NCBI RefSeq assembly: GCF_030687535.1
Contig: NZ_CP117437.1
Span: 3,803,501 to 3,867,500, forward strand
Source: Pseudomonas sp. FP2335
GTDB taxonomy: Bacteria > Pseudomonadota > Gammaproteobacteria > Pseudomonadales > Pseudomonadaceae
Length of the DNA: 64,000 bases
Direction: 5' to 3'
How positions within the stretch are numbered: the first letter of the stretch is position 1; each line of letters opens with the position of its first letter. The translations under genes were made by a program, and so were the position numbers. The notes below the pieces were generated by a model. The model searched no databases. It was not told the origin of the DNA and saw only the letters and a program-made list of their open reading frames with translations. This document shows, one piece after another, positions 10,204 through 19,787 of this stretch.

Positions 10204-10983
10204 TTACGGCGCCGGTGTCGGCAGGGGCGCAATTGCTTCTGTTGGTGCCGGTAGCGCCGGGTTGCTGGTCGCCGGTGCGGCGGCAGGCTCTTGCTGCGGC
10301 GCAATCGGCGCGGGTTCCACAGGCGGCGCAAGCGGCTCTGAAACGGCAGGCTCTTCCTTCGGCGCCTCGACCTTCTCGGCAGCCGGAGCGACTTTAGGCT
10401 CTGGCACGCCCAAGTCAGCTTTCGGCTGCTCGGGAATATGCTCGGCCTTTTTCACTTCCTGGGGCAGGAACACATCCACCAGCGCAAAGTAACGCTCGTA
10501 GAACTTCGGCGCCGAAACGGTCTCGCTTGCGACTTTGACCATTGAGTCATCGGTGGAGCCAATCGGCATCGACACCGAACCCAGCACGCCAACTCCCAGG
10601 CTCGCGGAGTTGTTGACCTTCTTCAGCGCGTAGCGATCCTGCAAGGCGTTGGCAAACATCGTCGAGTGGTTGGTGCCTTTGCCATCATCGGCGCACACCA
10701 CGTTGAAGCTGATCTGCAGATGAGTCTCGCCGGTCTGCTGGAAACTCTTGTTACCCACCACCAACTTCGGATCGCTGCTGGTGATGATGTAGCCCTGGCT
10801 GAGCAGGGCGCGTCGCGCCGCTTCGCACGCCGCCACATCACTGACCGGATAGGATCGGGAAAAGGTGCCGGAGTCGTCGAAATTCTCATGTTCATAAATA
10901 GCGGTCTTGGGTGACGAGCAGCCCGCGGCGCCCGCCAGCACCAGCGCCAACCCAAGGCTGCGCAAGTGAAATGATGTCGACAT
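10204..10983 (-). CDS. DUF2242-type lipoprotein with Pro/Ala/Glu-rich tail
   Basis: The 259-residue product has a lipobox LAGAAGC with Cys22 as lipidation site. A globular part (residues about 25-165) resembles DUF2242 proteins of unknown function. The C-terminal 90 residues are low-complexity, rich in Pro, Ala and Glu (EAPKEEPAVSEPLAPPVEPAP...), as in proteins that span the periplasm or peptidoglycan. It is convergent with the E1 gene, with one base between the stops. Function unknown. Confidence 0.75.
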   Translation of the reverse strand: MSTSFHLRSLGLALVLAGAAGCSSPKTAIYEHENFDDSGTFSRSYPVSDVAACEAARRALLSQGYIITSSDPKLVVGNKSFQQTGETHLQISFNVVCADDGKGTNHSTMFANALQDRYALKKVNNSASLGVGVLGSVSMPIGSTDDSMVKVASETVSAPKFYERYFALVDVFLPQEVKKAEHIPEQPKADLGVPEPKVAPAAEKVEAPKEEPAVSEPLAPPVEPAPIAPQQEPAAAPATSNPALPAPTEAIAPLPTPAP

Positions 10984-11072
10984 TGAAAATCCTGAGCAAA
11001 ACAGTTCGGGCGGTATTGTGCAACAGAACGAGGCCTTGGCGCGCGCATTCCTGTCGGTAAAACGTCACAGCC

Positions 11073-11972
11073 TTACGTCGTGGGCCCCGCAGGAAAAAGC
11101 CCTGCGCACATATGATCAATAAATACGCGCAATTTGGCCGAGGCGTGGCGACTTGATGGCCACAGCAGCCAGAAACTGCCACGGTGTTCCAGGTAGTCAT
11201 CCAGCACCCGCTGCAAGCGCCCTTCCCGCACGGCCTGGTTGACCATGTAATCAGGCAGGCAGGCGATGCCCAACCCCTCGTGCACCACATGGTTGAGGGA
11301 CTCGATGGTGGTGCTGACCAGCGGTGTACGCAGGATCGGTTCTGCCGCGCCGGCTTCGAGGCGCAAGGGCCAGGGCTCCAGCTTGCCGGTCGCACAGAAC
11401 TTGTGCCGCAGGCACGCGTGATCGTTCAAGTGCCGCGGCTGTTGTGGGGTGCCGTGTTCCTGGAAATACGCCGGCGTACCCACCAGCACCAGTTGGTAAT
11501 GCCCCAGGTGGCGTGCCATCAGGCGCGAATCTTCCGGCTTGCCGGTGCGAATCACCGCGTCGAACCCTTCCTCGATCACATCCACCATGCGGTCGGAAAA
11601 ATCCACATCCAGCTCGATCTGCGGATAGGCCCGCATGAAGTCGCTGAGCACCGGCATCAATAAACCGCGTACCTGCGGCACACTGATGCGTAGTTTGCCC
11701 CGAGGCGTGGCGCTGGCGTCGGTCAGCTCGCGCTCGGCGGCCTCGACCTCAGCCAGGATGCGCCGTGAACGCTCAAGGAACAGCGCCCCTTCGGCGGTCA
11801 AAGTGATACTGCGCGTACTGCGGTGGAACAGGCGCACACCGAGACGCTCCTCCATGCGTGCGATGCTTTTGCCTACAGCCGAGGAGGAAATACCTAACAC
11901 TCGACCGGCAGCGGTAAAACTGCGGGCCTCCGCCACCTGCACGAATACCGAAAGGCTGCCCAGACTGTCCAT
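11073..11972 (-). CDS. LysR family transcriptional regulator
   Basis: The 299-residue product starts MDSLGSLSVFVQVAEARSF, a standard LysR winged helix-turn-helix (AAGRVLGISSSAVGKSIARMEERLGVRLF). It ends with a two-lobed effector domain (RISVPQVRGLLMPVL...). The frame stays open far upstream (to 12269), but ATG 11972 has GAGGG seven bases before it and fits the family length. It is divergent from the MFS gene at 12088, which it probably regulates through the 115-bp shared region. Confidence 0.92.
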   Translation of the reverse strand: MDSLGSLSVFVQVAEARSFTAAGRVLGISSSAVGKSIARMEERLGVRLFHRSTRSITLTAEGALFLERSRRILAEVEAAERELTDASATPRGKLRISVPQVRGLLMPVLSDFMRAYPQIELDVDFSDRMVDVIEEGFDAVIRTGKPEDSRLMARHLGHYQLVLVGTPAYFQEHGTPQQPRHLNDHACLRHKFCATGKLEPWPLRLEAGAAEPILRTPLVSTTIESLNHVVHEGLGIACLPDYMVNQAVREGRLQRVLDDYLEHRGSFWLLWPSSRHASAKLRVFIDHMCAGLFPAGPTT

Positions 11973-12087
11973 GATGTGGCCCTCAATTGCGGACACTGAT
12001 GTCCGATAAGTTCGGAACCTTAGCCTGTTTTTCCGCACCCCGCAGCCCCCTACCCTGTGTCCTGGCCTTTTGCAGGGATACAGCGTT

Positions 12088-13245
12088 ATGACATCACTTA
12101 CCGAGTCCACCCCAACAGCCCAGCATGACGGGTTGCCGCTGGGCGGTTTATTGGCACTGGCGTTTGCCGGGTTTATCACCATCCTCACCGAAGCCATGCC
12201 CGCCGGGCTGCTGCCACAAATGGGCGAAGGCCTGGGTGTGTCACCCGCGCTCGTCGGCCAATTGGTCACGCTTTACGCCTTGGGTTCCTTGCTCGCGGCC
12301 ATCCCGCTGACGATGTGGACCCGTGGCTGGCGCCGACGGCCATTGCTGCTGGTGGCCATTGGCGGCTTTGCCGTGGTCAACAGCATCACCGCATTCTCCA
12401 GCCATTACGGGCTGACCCTGGTGGCGCGCTTTTTCGCCGGAGTTTTCGCCGGGTTGCTCTGGGCGTTGCTGGCGGGTTACGCAAGCCGGATGGTCGCGCC
12501 ACATCTGCAAGGCCGGGCGATTGCCTTGGCGATGCTGGGGGCACCGCTGGCGTTGTCGCTGGGGGTCCCCGCGGGGACTTTGCTCGGCACCGTCGTAGGC
12601 TGGCGCCTGAGCTTTGCGATCATGACCGGGCTGACGCTCGTGCTGCTGATCTGGGCCCGCTGGACCTTGCCGGACTTTGCCGGGCAAACCGCAGGCAAAC
12701 GCCTGGGGTTGCGTCAGGTACTGACCCTGCCCGGGATTCGTCCGGTGTTATGGATAACGTTTACCTACGTGCTGGCCCACAACATTCTCTATACCTACGT
12801 CGCCCCGTTGTTGGTGCCCGCCGGACTTGCGGGCGAGATTGACCGTGTGCTGCTGGTGTTCGGCTTGGCCGCGCTGTTGAGCATCTGGCTGACGGGCGTG
12901 TTGATCGATCGCTGGTTGCGCAAGCTGGTGCTGATCAGTTGCGCGTTGTTCGGGCTGATCGCCCTGGCGCTGGCGTTCTGGATCACTTCGCCGAGCGTGA
13001 TCTACCTCTGCGTGGCCTTGTGGGGCCTGGCGTTCGGTGGCCTGCCAGCCCTGCTGCAAACGGCATTGGCCAAGGCAGCCGGCGACTCGGCGGATGCCGC
13101 ACAATCGATGCTGGTCACCGTTTGGAACCTGGGCATCGCAGGTGGAGGATTGGTCGGTGGCGTGTTGTTGCAAGGCTGGGGCGTGATTGCATTTCCATGG
13201 GCGGTGGTGGTGTTGATGCTCCTGGCCCTTTGCAAACGCCCATGA
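12088..13245 (+). CDS. MFS transporter, DHA1 (drug/arabinose efflux) type
   Basis: The 385-residue, 12-helix product is a major facilitator of the drug:H+ antiporter-1 type. After helix 2 comes the loop MWTRGWRRRPLLL, the family A-motif region, and motif C-like glycines follow (GAPLALSLGVPAGTLLG). The ATG at 12088 is chosen with GGGA upstream; the longer TTG-started frame at 12070 adds six residues without an RBS. The substrate is unknown. Divergent from a LysR regulator; followed by a strong terminator. Confidence 0.88.
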   Translation: MTSLTESTPTAQHDGLPLGGLLALAFAGFITILTEAMPAGLLPQMGEGLGVSPALVGQLVTLYALGSLLAAIPLTMWTRGWRRRPLLLVAIGGFAVVNSITAFSSHYGLTLVARFFAGVFAGLLWALLAGYASRMVAPHLQGRAIALAMLGAPLALSLGVPAGTLLGTVVGWRLSFAIMTGLTLVLLIWARWTLPDFAGQTAGKRLGLRQVLTLPGIRPVLWITFTYVLAHNILYTYVAPLLVPAGLAGEIDRVLLVFGLAALLSIWLTGVLIDRWLRKLVLISCALFGLIALALAFWITSPSVIYLCVALWGLAFGGLPALLQTALAKAAGDSADAAQSMLVTVWNLGIAGGGLVGGVLLQGWGVIAFPWAVVVLMLLALCKRP

Positions 13246-13281
13246 AAAAGCCCCCGGTCTTTTCAGGCCGAGGGCTTTTTA
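13244..13281. terminator. Bidirectional Rho-independent terminator
   Basis: AAAAAGCCCCCGG ... CCGAGGGCTTTTT forms a GC-rich hairpin flanked by A and T runs, between the convergent MFS gene and ppiD. It can work on both strands. Confidence 0.85.
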
Positions 13282-13293
13282 TTCAAGCGGGCA

Positions 13294-15168
13294 TCAGAAT
13301 TTCTTGATGTCAGCCTGGGTTTCCAACTGCTTGCGGTACGCAGCAAAGTCCTGCTGACCACTGCGGGAAGCGAGGAAGCGGCGGATTTGCGCCTTTTCTT
13401 CGTCCGTCGGGGCAACAGCCTCGTTGACGCCGTTCAAGCGCACGATCACCAGGCTGCCGTCAGCCAGGGTCACGGTGGTAAAGGTCGGCTTGTCCTTGGC
13501 CGCAGGCTTTGGCATGCGGAACAGGGCTTGCAGCACGGCTGGGTCGATAGATTCCTGATTGCGGGTGGCCGCTTCAGTCACTTTCCACGCCTGGCCGTCG
13601 ATGGCTTGATTCAGCGGGGTCTTGCCATCACGCAGGCTGGCGATCAACTCGTCAGCGTGGACCTTGGCCGCCGCACTGGCACGTTCCTTGGTCATCTGGG
13701 CGCGAATCGCCGCTGCAACGCTTTCCAGCGGCAGTTGCGTTGGCTTCAGATGCTCTTTGGCACGCAGTACGATGATGGTTTCCGGGTCCAGTTCGATGGC
13801 GCTGCTGTTGGCACCCTCATCCAGCACTTCCGGGCTGAACGCTGCGGTGATCACGGCACGGTTGGCCGCAATGCCTTCGCCACCTTCACGACCAAACGGC
13901 GCGGAGGTGTGCACGGTCAGCTTCAGGTCGGACGCTGGCTGGGCCAGGTCGGAGGCTTCGAATGCCGCATCTTCCAATTGCTTGGTCGCTTCGACAAAAC
14001 GCTGCTCAACCTGCTGGGTCTTGAGGTCGCGGGTCAGCTTGTCTTTCAGGCTGGCAAACGATGGCACTTGAGGTGCTTCAACGCCCAACAGCTTGATCAG
14101 GTGCCAACCGAAGGTCGAACGAACCGGCGCCGACACCTGATCCTTGTTCAACGCGTACAAGGCAGTTTCGAAGTCTGGATCGTAGACGCCAGGACCGGCA
14201 AAACCGAGGTCGCCGCCGTTGTTGGCCGAACCTGGGTCCTGGGAGAACTCCTTGGCCAGGGCTTCGAACTTCTCGCCCTTGGCCAGGCGTGCCTGGATGT
14301 CTTCGATCTTCGCCTTGGCTTGCGCGTCGGTGACCTTGTCGTTGACTTCAATCAGGATGTGCGCGGCACGACGCTGTTCAGCGAGGTTGGCGGTTTCTTT
14401 CTGATAGGCAGCCTGCAGATCTTCGTCCTTGACGCTGACTTGATCAAAGAACGATGCCTTCTTCAGCTCCAGATAGTCGATGACCACTTGGTCCGGCGTC
14501 ATGAACTCTTTGGCGTGCTGGTCGTAGTAAGCCTTGACCTCGTCGTCGGTGAGCTTCACCGCGGCCGGGTTGGCCTTGATATTGACGGTGGCGAAATCGC
14601 GGGTCTGTTTTTCCAGACGGGCGAATGCCAGCACTTCGGCATCGGTGACGAAACCGCTGCCGGCGATACCTGCGCGAACCTGGCCGATGAGCATTTCCTG
14701 GGTCAGCATCTGACGGAATTGCATACGGCTGTAGCCCAGCTGACGGATCACCTGATCAAAGCGCTCGGGGCTGAACTTGCCATCCACCTGGAACTCGGGG
14801 GTCAGCAGGATCGTTTGATCCAGTGCCGCCTCGGAGAAGCCGAACTTGGAGTCGGCAGCGCCTTGCAGCAACAGCTTGCGATCGATCAGACCCTTGAGGG
14901 CCGCTTCGCGCAGCAGTTTTTCGTCCAGCAGTGAAGCATCGAAATCCTTGCCCAGCTGTTGCATCAGCTGACGGCGTTGCATGTCGACGGCCTGGCTCAA
15001 TTCGGTTTGAGTAATCTCTTCACCGTTGACCTTGGCCACGTCCTGCTTGTTGTTACCCGATGCCTGGAAAATGGCCTCGATACCGGTGAACGCCATCAAC
15101 GCGACGATGATCCCGATAATGGTCTTGGCAATCCAGCCTTGTGAATTGTCCCTGATATTTTGCAGCAT
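13294..15168 (-). CDS. ppiD: Periplasmic folding chaperone/peptidyl-prolyl isomerase PpiD
   Basis: The 624-residue protein is anchored by one N-terminal helix (TIIGIIVALMAFTGIEAIF) and exposed to the periplasm. A SurA-like N-domain is followed by a parvulin domain (RRAAHILIEVND...FSQDPGSANNGGDLGF...FGWHLIKL, about 265-365). PpiD helps outer-membrane and secreted proteins fold near the Sec translocon. Its position after hupB and the lon/clp genes matches other pseudomonads. A terminator between hupB and ppiD suggests ppiD has its own promoter. Confidence 0.95.
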   Translation of the reverse strand: MLQNIRDNSQGWIAKTIIGIIVALMAFTGIEAIFQASGNNKQDVAKVNGEEITQTELSQAVDMQRRQLMQQLGKDFDASLLDEKLLREAALKGLIDRKLLLQGAADSKFGFSEAALDQTILLTPEFQVDGKFSPERFDQVIRQLGYSRMQFRQMLTQEMLIGQVRAGIAGSGFVTDAEVLAFARLEKQTRDFATVNIKANPAAVKLTDDEVKAYYDQHAKEFMTPDQVVIDYLELKKASFFDQVSVKDEDLQAAYQKETANLAEQRRAAHILIEVNDKVTDAQAKAKIEDIQARLAKGEKFEALAKEFSQDPGSANNGGDLGFAGPGVYDPDFETALYALNKDQVSAPVRSTFGWHLIKLLGVEAPQVPSFASLKDKLTRDLKTQQVEQRFVEATKQLEDAAFEASDLAQPASDLKLTVHTSAPFGREGGEGIAANRAVITAAFSPEVLDEGANSSAIELDPETIIVLRAKEHLKPTQLPLESVAAAIRAQMTKERASAAAKVHADELIASLRDGKTPLNQAIDGQAWKVTEAATRNQESIDPAVLQALFRMPKPAAKDKPTFTTVTLADGSLVIVRLNGVNEAVAPTDEEKAQIRRFLASRSGQQDFAAYRKQLETQADIKKF

Positions 15169-15232
15169 GCGTCCCCCAGAAACGGTTGAACTTCAAAAAT
15201 TGGCAACCGTGGAGCGTGGGTAGAGTACGGAT

Positions 15233-15260
15233 ATAAGAAAGGCGCATCCAAGGATGCGCC
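15233..15260 (-). terminator. Rho-independent terminator downstream of hupB
   Basis: On the minus strand GGCGCATCC-TT-GGATGCGCC is a perfect 9-bp stem with a two-base loop, followed by TTTCTT. It would end transcripts coming from hupB before ppiD. Confidence 0.85.
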
Positions 15261-15396
15261 TTCTCGCAACTGGCGGAGCGGACGGGGTTGGTATCTGCCC
15301 CCGGCTTGGCGACCCGATGGATACATGGGTCTGCTGCCGCTCCGCTGCCAGGTCGAACCTGCGTTCGACCCGGGTAGGTAAAGGCTGGATCGAAGC
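15261..15396 (-). ncRNA. Structured, tRNA-like 3' region of hupB (possible small RNA)
   Basis: Between the hupB stop and the terminator the minus strand contains an 8-bp perfect hairpin (GGTCGAAC-GCAG-GTTCGACC, 15351-15370). A domain of about 73 nt follows, closed by GGAGCGG and CCGCTCC, then G and CCA, as in a tRNA acceptor stem (within 15271-15345). Inside it are GACCC...GGGTC and CGGGG...CCCCG pairings. There is no proper T-loop (the candidate loop is 11 nt), so it is not a working tRNA. It may be a processed 3'UTR RNA or a decayed tRNA gene. Confidence 0.4.
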
Positions 15397-15669
15397 TTAG
15401 TTAACGGCTTCTTTCAGGGCTTTACCGGCTTTGAAACCTGGTTTCTTGGCAGCAGCGATTTGCAGTGCTTTGCCAGTCTGTGGGTTACGGCCAGTGCGAG
15501 CTGGGCGGTCGGTCACAGAGAAAGTACCGAAGCCTACCAGTACTACGGAGTCGCCGGCCTTCAGAGCGCCAGTGACGGATTCGATTACTGCATCCAGCGC
15601 ACGGCCAGCAGCAGCTTTCGGGATATCAGCGGATGCAGCGATAGCATCAATCAGTTCCGACTTGTTCAC
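15397..15669 (-). CDS. hupB: DNA-binding protein HU-beta
   Basis: The 90-residue histone-like protein begins [19 protein letters not shown] and contains the DNA-binding arm [22 protein letters not shown]. It bends and compacts DNA as a dimer. The start is GTG at 15669 with AGGGGAC just upstream; the longer frame to 15726 has no RBS and would break the family length. A near-consensus sigma-70 promoter lies about 100 bases upstream. Located after lon as in other pseudomonads. Confidence 0.97.
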   Translation of the reverse strand: MNKSELIDAIAASADIPKAAAGRALDAVIESVTGALKAGDSVVLVGFGTFSVTDRPARTGRNPQTGKALQIAAAKKPGFKAGKALKEAVN

Positions 15670-15767
15670 TCTAAGTCCCCTTATATATCTATTGAGTATG
15701 ATTCTAAGTTTTTTGGTAAACAGCAAAAATCAGTGCTGAATGGCCTACAGACACTTATAAGAGCCGC

Positions 15768-15797
15768 TTTATAACAAGGGCTCTAAAAAGCTGTCAA
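15768..15797 (-). promoter_or_regulatory. Near-consensus sigma-70 promoter for hupB
   Basis: On the minus strand TTGACA (15792-15797) is separated by 18 bases from TATAAA (15768-15773). It lies in the lon-hupB gap about 100 bases before the GTG of hupB, fitting strong growth-linked expression. Confidence 0.7.
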
Positions 15798-15820
15798 GGA
15801 AGCCCCCAGGCTTATTCGCA

Positions 15821-18217
15821 TTAATGCGTGCTAATTCTTTCCTTGGAATCAGACTCGCGCTTTTCATCCTTTGCGACTATCTCCGGAGCCACATCCGGCA
15901 AGGGCTCCGGCGCGTATTGCAGCGCAATTTGCAGGACCTCGTCAATCCATTTAACCGGTTTAATCTGCAGATCCTGCTTGATGTTGTCAGGAATTTCCTT
16001 CAAGTCGCGAACATTCTCTTCAGGAATGATCACGGTCTTGATCCCGCCACGATGTGCCGCAAGCAATTTCTCTTTCAAGCCACCAATGGCCAGTACCTGA
16101 CCGCGCAAGGTAATTTCGCCGGTCATGGCCACGTCAGCTCGCACAGGAATACCAGTCAACGCCGACACCAGGGCCGTGCACATGCCTACACCTGCGCTAG
16201 GACCATCCTTCGGGGTCGCCCCTTCCGGCATGTGGATGTGCGTATCGTGCTTCTCGTGGAAGTCCAGGGGAATCCCCAGGCTCTTGGCGCGGCTGCGCAC
16301 CACGGTCTGTGCGGCGGTGATGGATTCGACCATCACGTCACCCAGCGAACCGGTCTTGATCAGCTGGCCTTTGCCAGGGATCACCGCGGCTTCGATGGTC
16401 AGCAATTCGCCACCCACCTGGGTCCACGCCAGGCCGGTGACCTGACCGACTTGATCCTGCTGCTCGGCCAGGCCGTAGCTGAATTTACGCACGCCGAGGA
16501 AGTGTTCCAGGGAGTCAGCCGTGACCTTCACCGAGAAGCGTTTTTCCAGTGCATGTTCCTTGACCGCCTTGCGGCAGATCTTCGCGATCTGGCGCTCCAG
16601 GCCCCGTACACCGGCCTCGCGGGTGTAATAACGCACGATGTCGCGGATGGTCCCGACCTCGAATTCGATCTCGCCCTTCTTCAGGCCGTTGGCAGAAATC
16701 TGCTTGGGCGCGAGGTATTTGACGGCGATGTTGATCTTCTCGTCTTCGGTGTAACCCGGCAGACGAATCACCTCCATCCGGTCCAGCAAGGCTGGCGGGA
16801 TGTTCATGGAGTTGGAGGTGCACAGGAACATTACGTCGGACAGATCGTAGTCGACCTCCAGGTAATGGTCGTTGAAATTATGGTTCTGCTCAGGGTCGAG
16901 CACTTCGAGCAAGGCCGATGCCGGATCGCCACGCATGTCGCTGCCCATTTTGTCGATTTCATCGAGCAGGAACAGCGGGTTGCGCACACCCACCTTTGTC
17001 ATCTTTTGAATCAATCTTCCTGGCATCGAACCGATGTAAGTACGGCGATGACCACGGATTTCCGCCTCATCCCGCACGCCACCGAGGGCCATGCGCACGA
17101 ATTTGCGGTTGGTCGCATTGGCAATCGATTCGGCCAGGGAGGTTTTACCCACACCCGGTGGACCGACCAGGCACAACACCGGACCACGAATTTTCTTCAC
17201 GCGCTTTTGCACCGCGAGGTATTCGAGGATGCGTTCTTTGACTTCCTCAAGACCGTAGTGGTCGGCATCAAGGATGTCTTCGGCACGGGCCAGGTCCAGG
17301 CGCACTTTGGTCTGGGCCTTCCACGGCACCTGCACCAGCCAGTCGATGTAGGAACGAACCACGGTGGCTTCGGCCGACATCGGCGACATCTGCTTGAGCT
17401 TGTTCAACTCGGCAGTGGCCTTGGTCAGGGCGTCTTTAGGCAGGCCGGCGGCATCGATGCGCTTTTTCAGCTCCTCGATTTCGTTGTGGCCTTCCTCGCT
17501 GTCGCCGAGCTCTTTCTGAATGGCCTTCATCTGCTCATTCAGGTAGTACTCGCGCTGGCTACGCTCCATTTGTTTCTTCACACGACCACGGATGCGCTTC
17601 TCGACCTGCAGCAGGTCGATTTCGGCATCCAGCAGCGCCAACACGTGTTCAACACGGGTCGACAGGTCGATGATTTCGAGGATGTCCTGCTTCTGCTCGA
17701 TCTTCAGCGCCATGTGCGCGGCCATGGTATCGACCAGGCGGCTTGGCTCATCAATGCTGTTGAGGGACGACAGGACTTCAGCCGGGACCTTCTTGCCCAA
17801 CTGCACATACTGCTCGAACTGCGAGAGCAGGCTGCGTACAAAGACTTCGGATTCGCGCTCCGGCGCTTCGACTTCGTCGATCAGCGCCACTTCAGCGCGC
17901 AGGTGGCCGTCCACCTCCATGAAGCGCTCGACCGCACCGCGCTGCTCGCCTTCGACCAGCACCTTGACGGTGCCATCAGGCAGCTTGAGCAATTGCAGGA
18001 CAGTGGCAATGGTGCCGACGCGATACAGGGCATCTTCGCCCGGATCATCATCAGCGGGATTCTTCTGGGCCAACAGCAGGATTTGCTTGTCGCCCGTCAT
18101 CGCGGCTTCGAGCGCCTCGATTGACTTCTCGCGCCCCACGAACAGCGGGATAACCATGTGCGGATAGACGACGACATCACGCAACGGCAGGAGAGGCAAT
18201 TCAATGGTGGTCTTCAT
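15821..18217 (-). CDS. lon: ATP-dependent protease Lon
   Basis: The 798-residue product has the LonA order: N-terminal substrate domain (1-300), AAA+ domain with Walker A GPPGVGKT (352-359) and Walker B FLLDEIDK, and a C-terminal serine protease domain with catalytic Ser674 (KDGPSAGVG) and Lys717. Lon degrades misfolded and short-lived regulatory proteins in the cytoplasm. ATG 18217 has AGAGG upstream; the frame reaching 18325 is an unlikely extension. Placed between clpX and hupB, same strand. Confidence 0.97.
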   Translation of the reverse strand: MKTTIELPLLPLRDVVVYPHMVIPLFVGREKSIEALEAAMTGDKQILLLAQKNPADDDPGEDALYRVGTIATVLQLLKLPDGTVKVLVEGEQRGAVERFMEVDGHLRAEVALIDEVEAPERESEVFVRSLLSQFEQYVQLGKKVPAEVLSSLNSIDEPSRLVDTMAAHMALKIEQKQDILEIIDLSTRVEHVLALLDAEIDLLQVEKRIRGRVKKQMERSQREYYLNEQMKAIQKELGDSEEGHNEIEELKKRIDAAGLPKDALTKATAELNKLKQMSPMSAEATVVRSYIDWLVQVPWKAQTKVRLDLARAEDILDADHYGLEEVKERILEYLAVQKRVKKIRGPVLCLVGPPGVGKTSLAESIANATNRKFVRMALGGVRDEAEIRGHRRTYIGSMPGRLIQKMTKVGVRNPLFLLDEIDKMGSDMRGDPASALLEVLDPEQNHNFNDHYLEVDYDLSDVMFLCTSNSMNIPPALLDRMEVIRLPGYTEDEKINIAVKYLAPKQISANGLKKGEIEFEVGTIRDIVRYYTREAGVRGLERQIAKICRKAVKEHALEKRFSVKVTADSLEHFLGVRKFSYGLAEQQDQVGQVTGLAWTQVGGELLTIEAAVIPGKGQLIKTGSLGDVMVESITAAQTVVRSRAKSLGIPLDFHEKHDTHIHMPEGATPKDGPSAGVGMCTALVSALTGIPVRADVAMTGEITLRGQVLAIGGLKEKLLAAHRGGIKTVIIPEENVRDLKEIPDNIKQDLQIKPVKWIDEVLQIALQYAPEPLPDVAPEIVAKDEKRESDSKERISTH

Positions 18218-18342
18218 GATTTCGCCTCTATGACAGATGAAAAATAAACTTGAAACCAAGATGGGGGCTGCATGCAAAAAAAACAAGCTTAATGCCAGCA
18301 GGAAAACGCAGGAAAAATCCCGCAATTAAAAGTGAGTGCAAA

Positions 18343-18372
18343 AACAAAGGGGCCCCTAGAGGCCCCTTGTTT
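18343..18372 (-). terminator. Hairpin terminator after clpX
   Basis: AAGGGGCCCCTAGAGGCCCCTTGTTT contains a strong GC stem (AGGGGCC / GGCCCCT) in the clpX-lon gap, with A/T-rich flanks on both sides. Confidence 0.7.
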
Positions 18373-18392
18373 GTAAAGCAACTGCAAAACGC

Positions 18393-19676
18393 TTACGCGT
18401 CGGGCGCAGCCTTGGCAGTCGGCTCACTGTTTTCGTAGATATACAGTGGCTTGGACTTACCTTCTATAACGCTTTCGTCGATCACCACTTTACTCACCTC
18501 GGACTGCGAGGGGATTTCGTACATGGTGTCGAGCAACACGCCTTCCAGGATAGAACGCAGACCACGTGCACCGGTCTTGCGCTCCAGCGCCCGCTTGGCC
18601 ACCGATTTGAGCGCGTCGGTACGGAACTCGAGGTCCACACCTTCCATCTCGAACAGCTTGGCGTATTGCTTGGTCAGGGCGTTTTTCGGCTCGGTGAGGA
18701 TCTGAATCAGAGCAGCCTCATCCAGCTCGTCCAACGTCGCCAGGACCGGCAGACGACCAACGAATTCCGGGATCAGACCGAACTTGACCAGATCGTCAGG
18801 CTCGACTTCACGCAGGGACTCGCCAACCTTCTTGCCTTCTTCCTTGCTGCGTACTTCCGCACTGAAACCAATACCACCACGGGTGGAACGTTGTTGAATT
18901 ACTTTTTCCAGACCAGAGAACGCACCGCCACAGATAAACAGGATGTTACGCGTATCAACCTGTAGGAATTCCTGCTGCGGGTGCTTGCGGCCGCCTTGTG
19001 GCGGTACAGAAGCAACTGTGCCTTCGATCAGTTTCAACAGGGCTTGCTGCACGCCTTCACCGGAAACGTCCCGGGTGATCGACGGGTTGTCGGACTTGCG
19101 CGAGATCTTGTCGATTTCGTCGATGTAGACAATACCCATCTGGGCCTTCTCTACGTCGTAGTCGCACTTCTGCAGCAGTTTCTGAATGATGTTCTCGACG
19201 TCTTCACCCACGTAGCCAGCCTCGGTGAGGGTGGTGGCGTCGGCGATGGTGAACGGAACGTTCAGCAGGCGAGCGAGGGTTTCTGCCAGCAGGGTTTTAC
19301 CCGAGCCTGTAGGACCGATCAGCAAGATGTTGCTCTTGCCGAGTTCGACCTCGTCACCTTTCTTGTCACGCTGGTTCAAGCGTTTGTAGTGGTTATACAC
19401 CGCTACGGCCAGAACCTTCTTTGCACGCTCTTGACCGATGACATACTGGTCAAGGATGCCACTGATTTCTTTAGGCGAAGGCAATTTATGCGCACTGCTC
19501 TCGGCCTGGGCTTCCTGCACCTCCTCGCGGATGATGTCATTGCACAGGTCGACGCACTCGTCGCAGATAAACACCGAGGGGCCGGCAATCAACTTGCGCA
19601 CTTCATGCTGGCTTTTGCCACAGAAGGAGCAATAGAGCAGCTTGCCGTTGTCCTCGCCGTTGCGGGTGTCAGTCAT
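18393..19676 (-). CDS. clpX: ClpX ATPase subunit of the ClpXP protease
   Basis: The 427-residue unfoldase carries an N-terminal zinc finger (C16, C19, C38, C41) and an AAA+ domain. Walker A is GPTGSGKT, Walker B is IVYIDEIDK, and the IGF-type ClpP-docking loop reads GIGFSAEV. It recognises tagged substrates and feeds them to ClpP. ATG 19676 (MTDTRNG) is chosen; an upstream start at 19709 adds residues outside the family. Lies downstream of clpP, as is usual. Confidence 0.97.
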   Translation of the reverse strand: MTDTRNGEDNGKLLYCSFCGKSQHEVRKLIAGPSVFICDECVDLCNDIIREEVQEAQAESSAHKLPSPKEISGILDQYVIGQERAKKVLAVAVYNHYKRLNQRDKKGDEVELGKSNILLIGPTGSGKTLLAETLARLLNVPFTIADATTLTEAGYVGEDVENIIQKLLQKCDYDVEKAQMGIVYIDEIDKISRKSDNPSITRDVSGEGVQQALLKLIEGTVASVPPQGGRKHPQQEFLQVDTRNILFICGGAFSGLEKVIQQRSTRGGIGFSAEVRSKEEGKKVGESLREVEPDDLVKFGLIPEFVGRLPVLATLDELDEAALIQILTEPKNALTKQYAKLFEMEGVDLEFRTDALKSVAKRALERKTGARGLRSILEGVLLDTMYEIPSQSEVSKVVIDESVIEGKSKPLYIYENSEPTAKAAPDA

Positions 19677-19724
19677 TCGTTCGATCCAAATCCGATAGGC
19701 TTGCAACACAAGATGAAGGCTTAT

Positions 19725-19744
19725 GCGGGCTTTTTCAAGCCCGC
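19725..19744 (-). terminator. Hairpin between clpP and clpX
   Basis: GCGGGC-TTTTTCAA-GCCCGC makes a 6-bp GC stem in the gap. A second short palindrome (GTCGGGCATGCCGAC) lies just beyond, nearer clpP. These may attenuate read-through from clpP into clpX. Confidence 0.45.
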
Positions 19745-19787
19745 AAGTGGTCGGGCATGCCGACCAGCCCTATTTTGAGCGGCTTAA

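Noticed and set aside
15271..15345. True tRNA gene in the hupB-ppiD gap
   Set aside because: The acceptor stem and CCA look right, but the T-arm has an 11-base loop without TTC and no normal anticodon arm can be drawn.
15824..18124. 766-codon plus-strand ORF opposite lon
   Set aside because: Antisense shadow of a high-GC gene; no motifs or RBS, while lon is complete on the minus strand.
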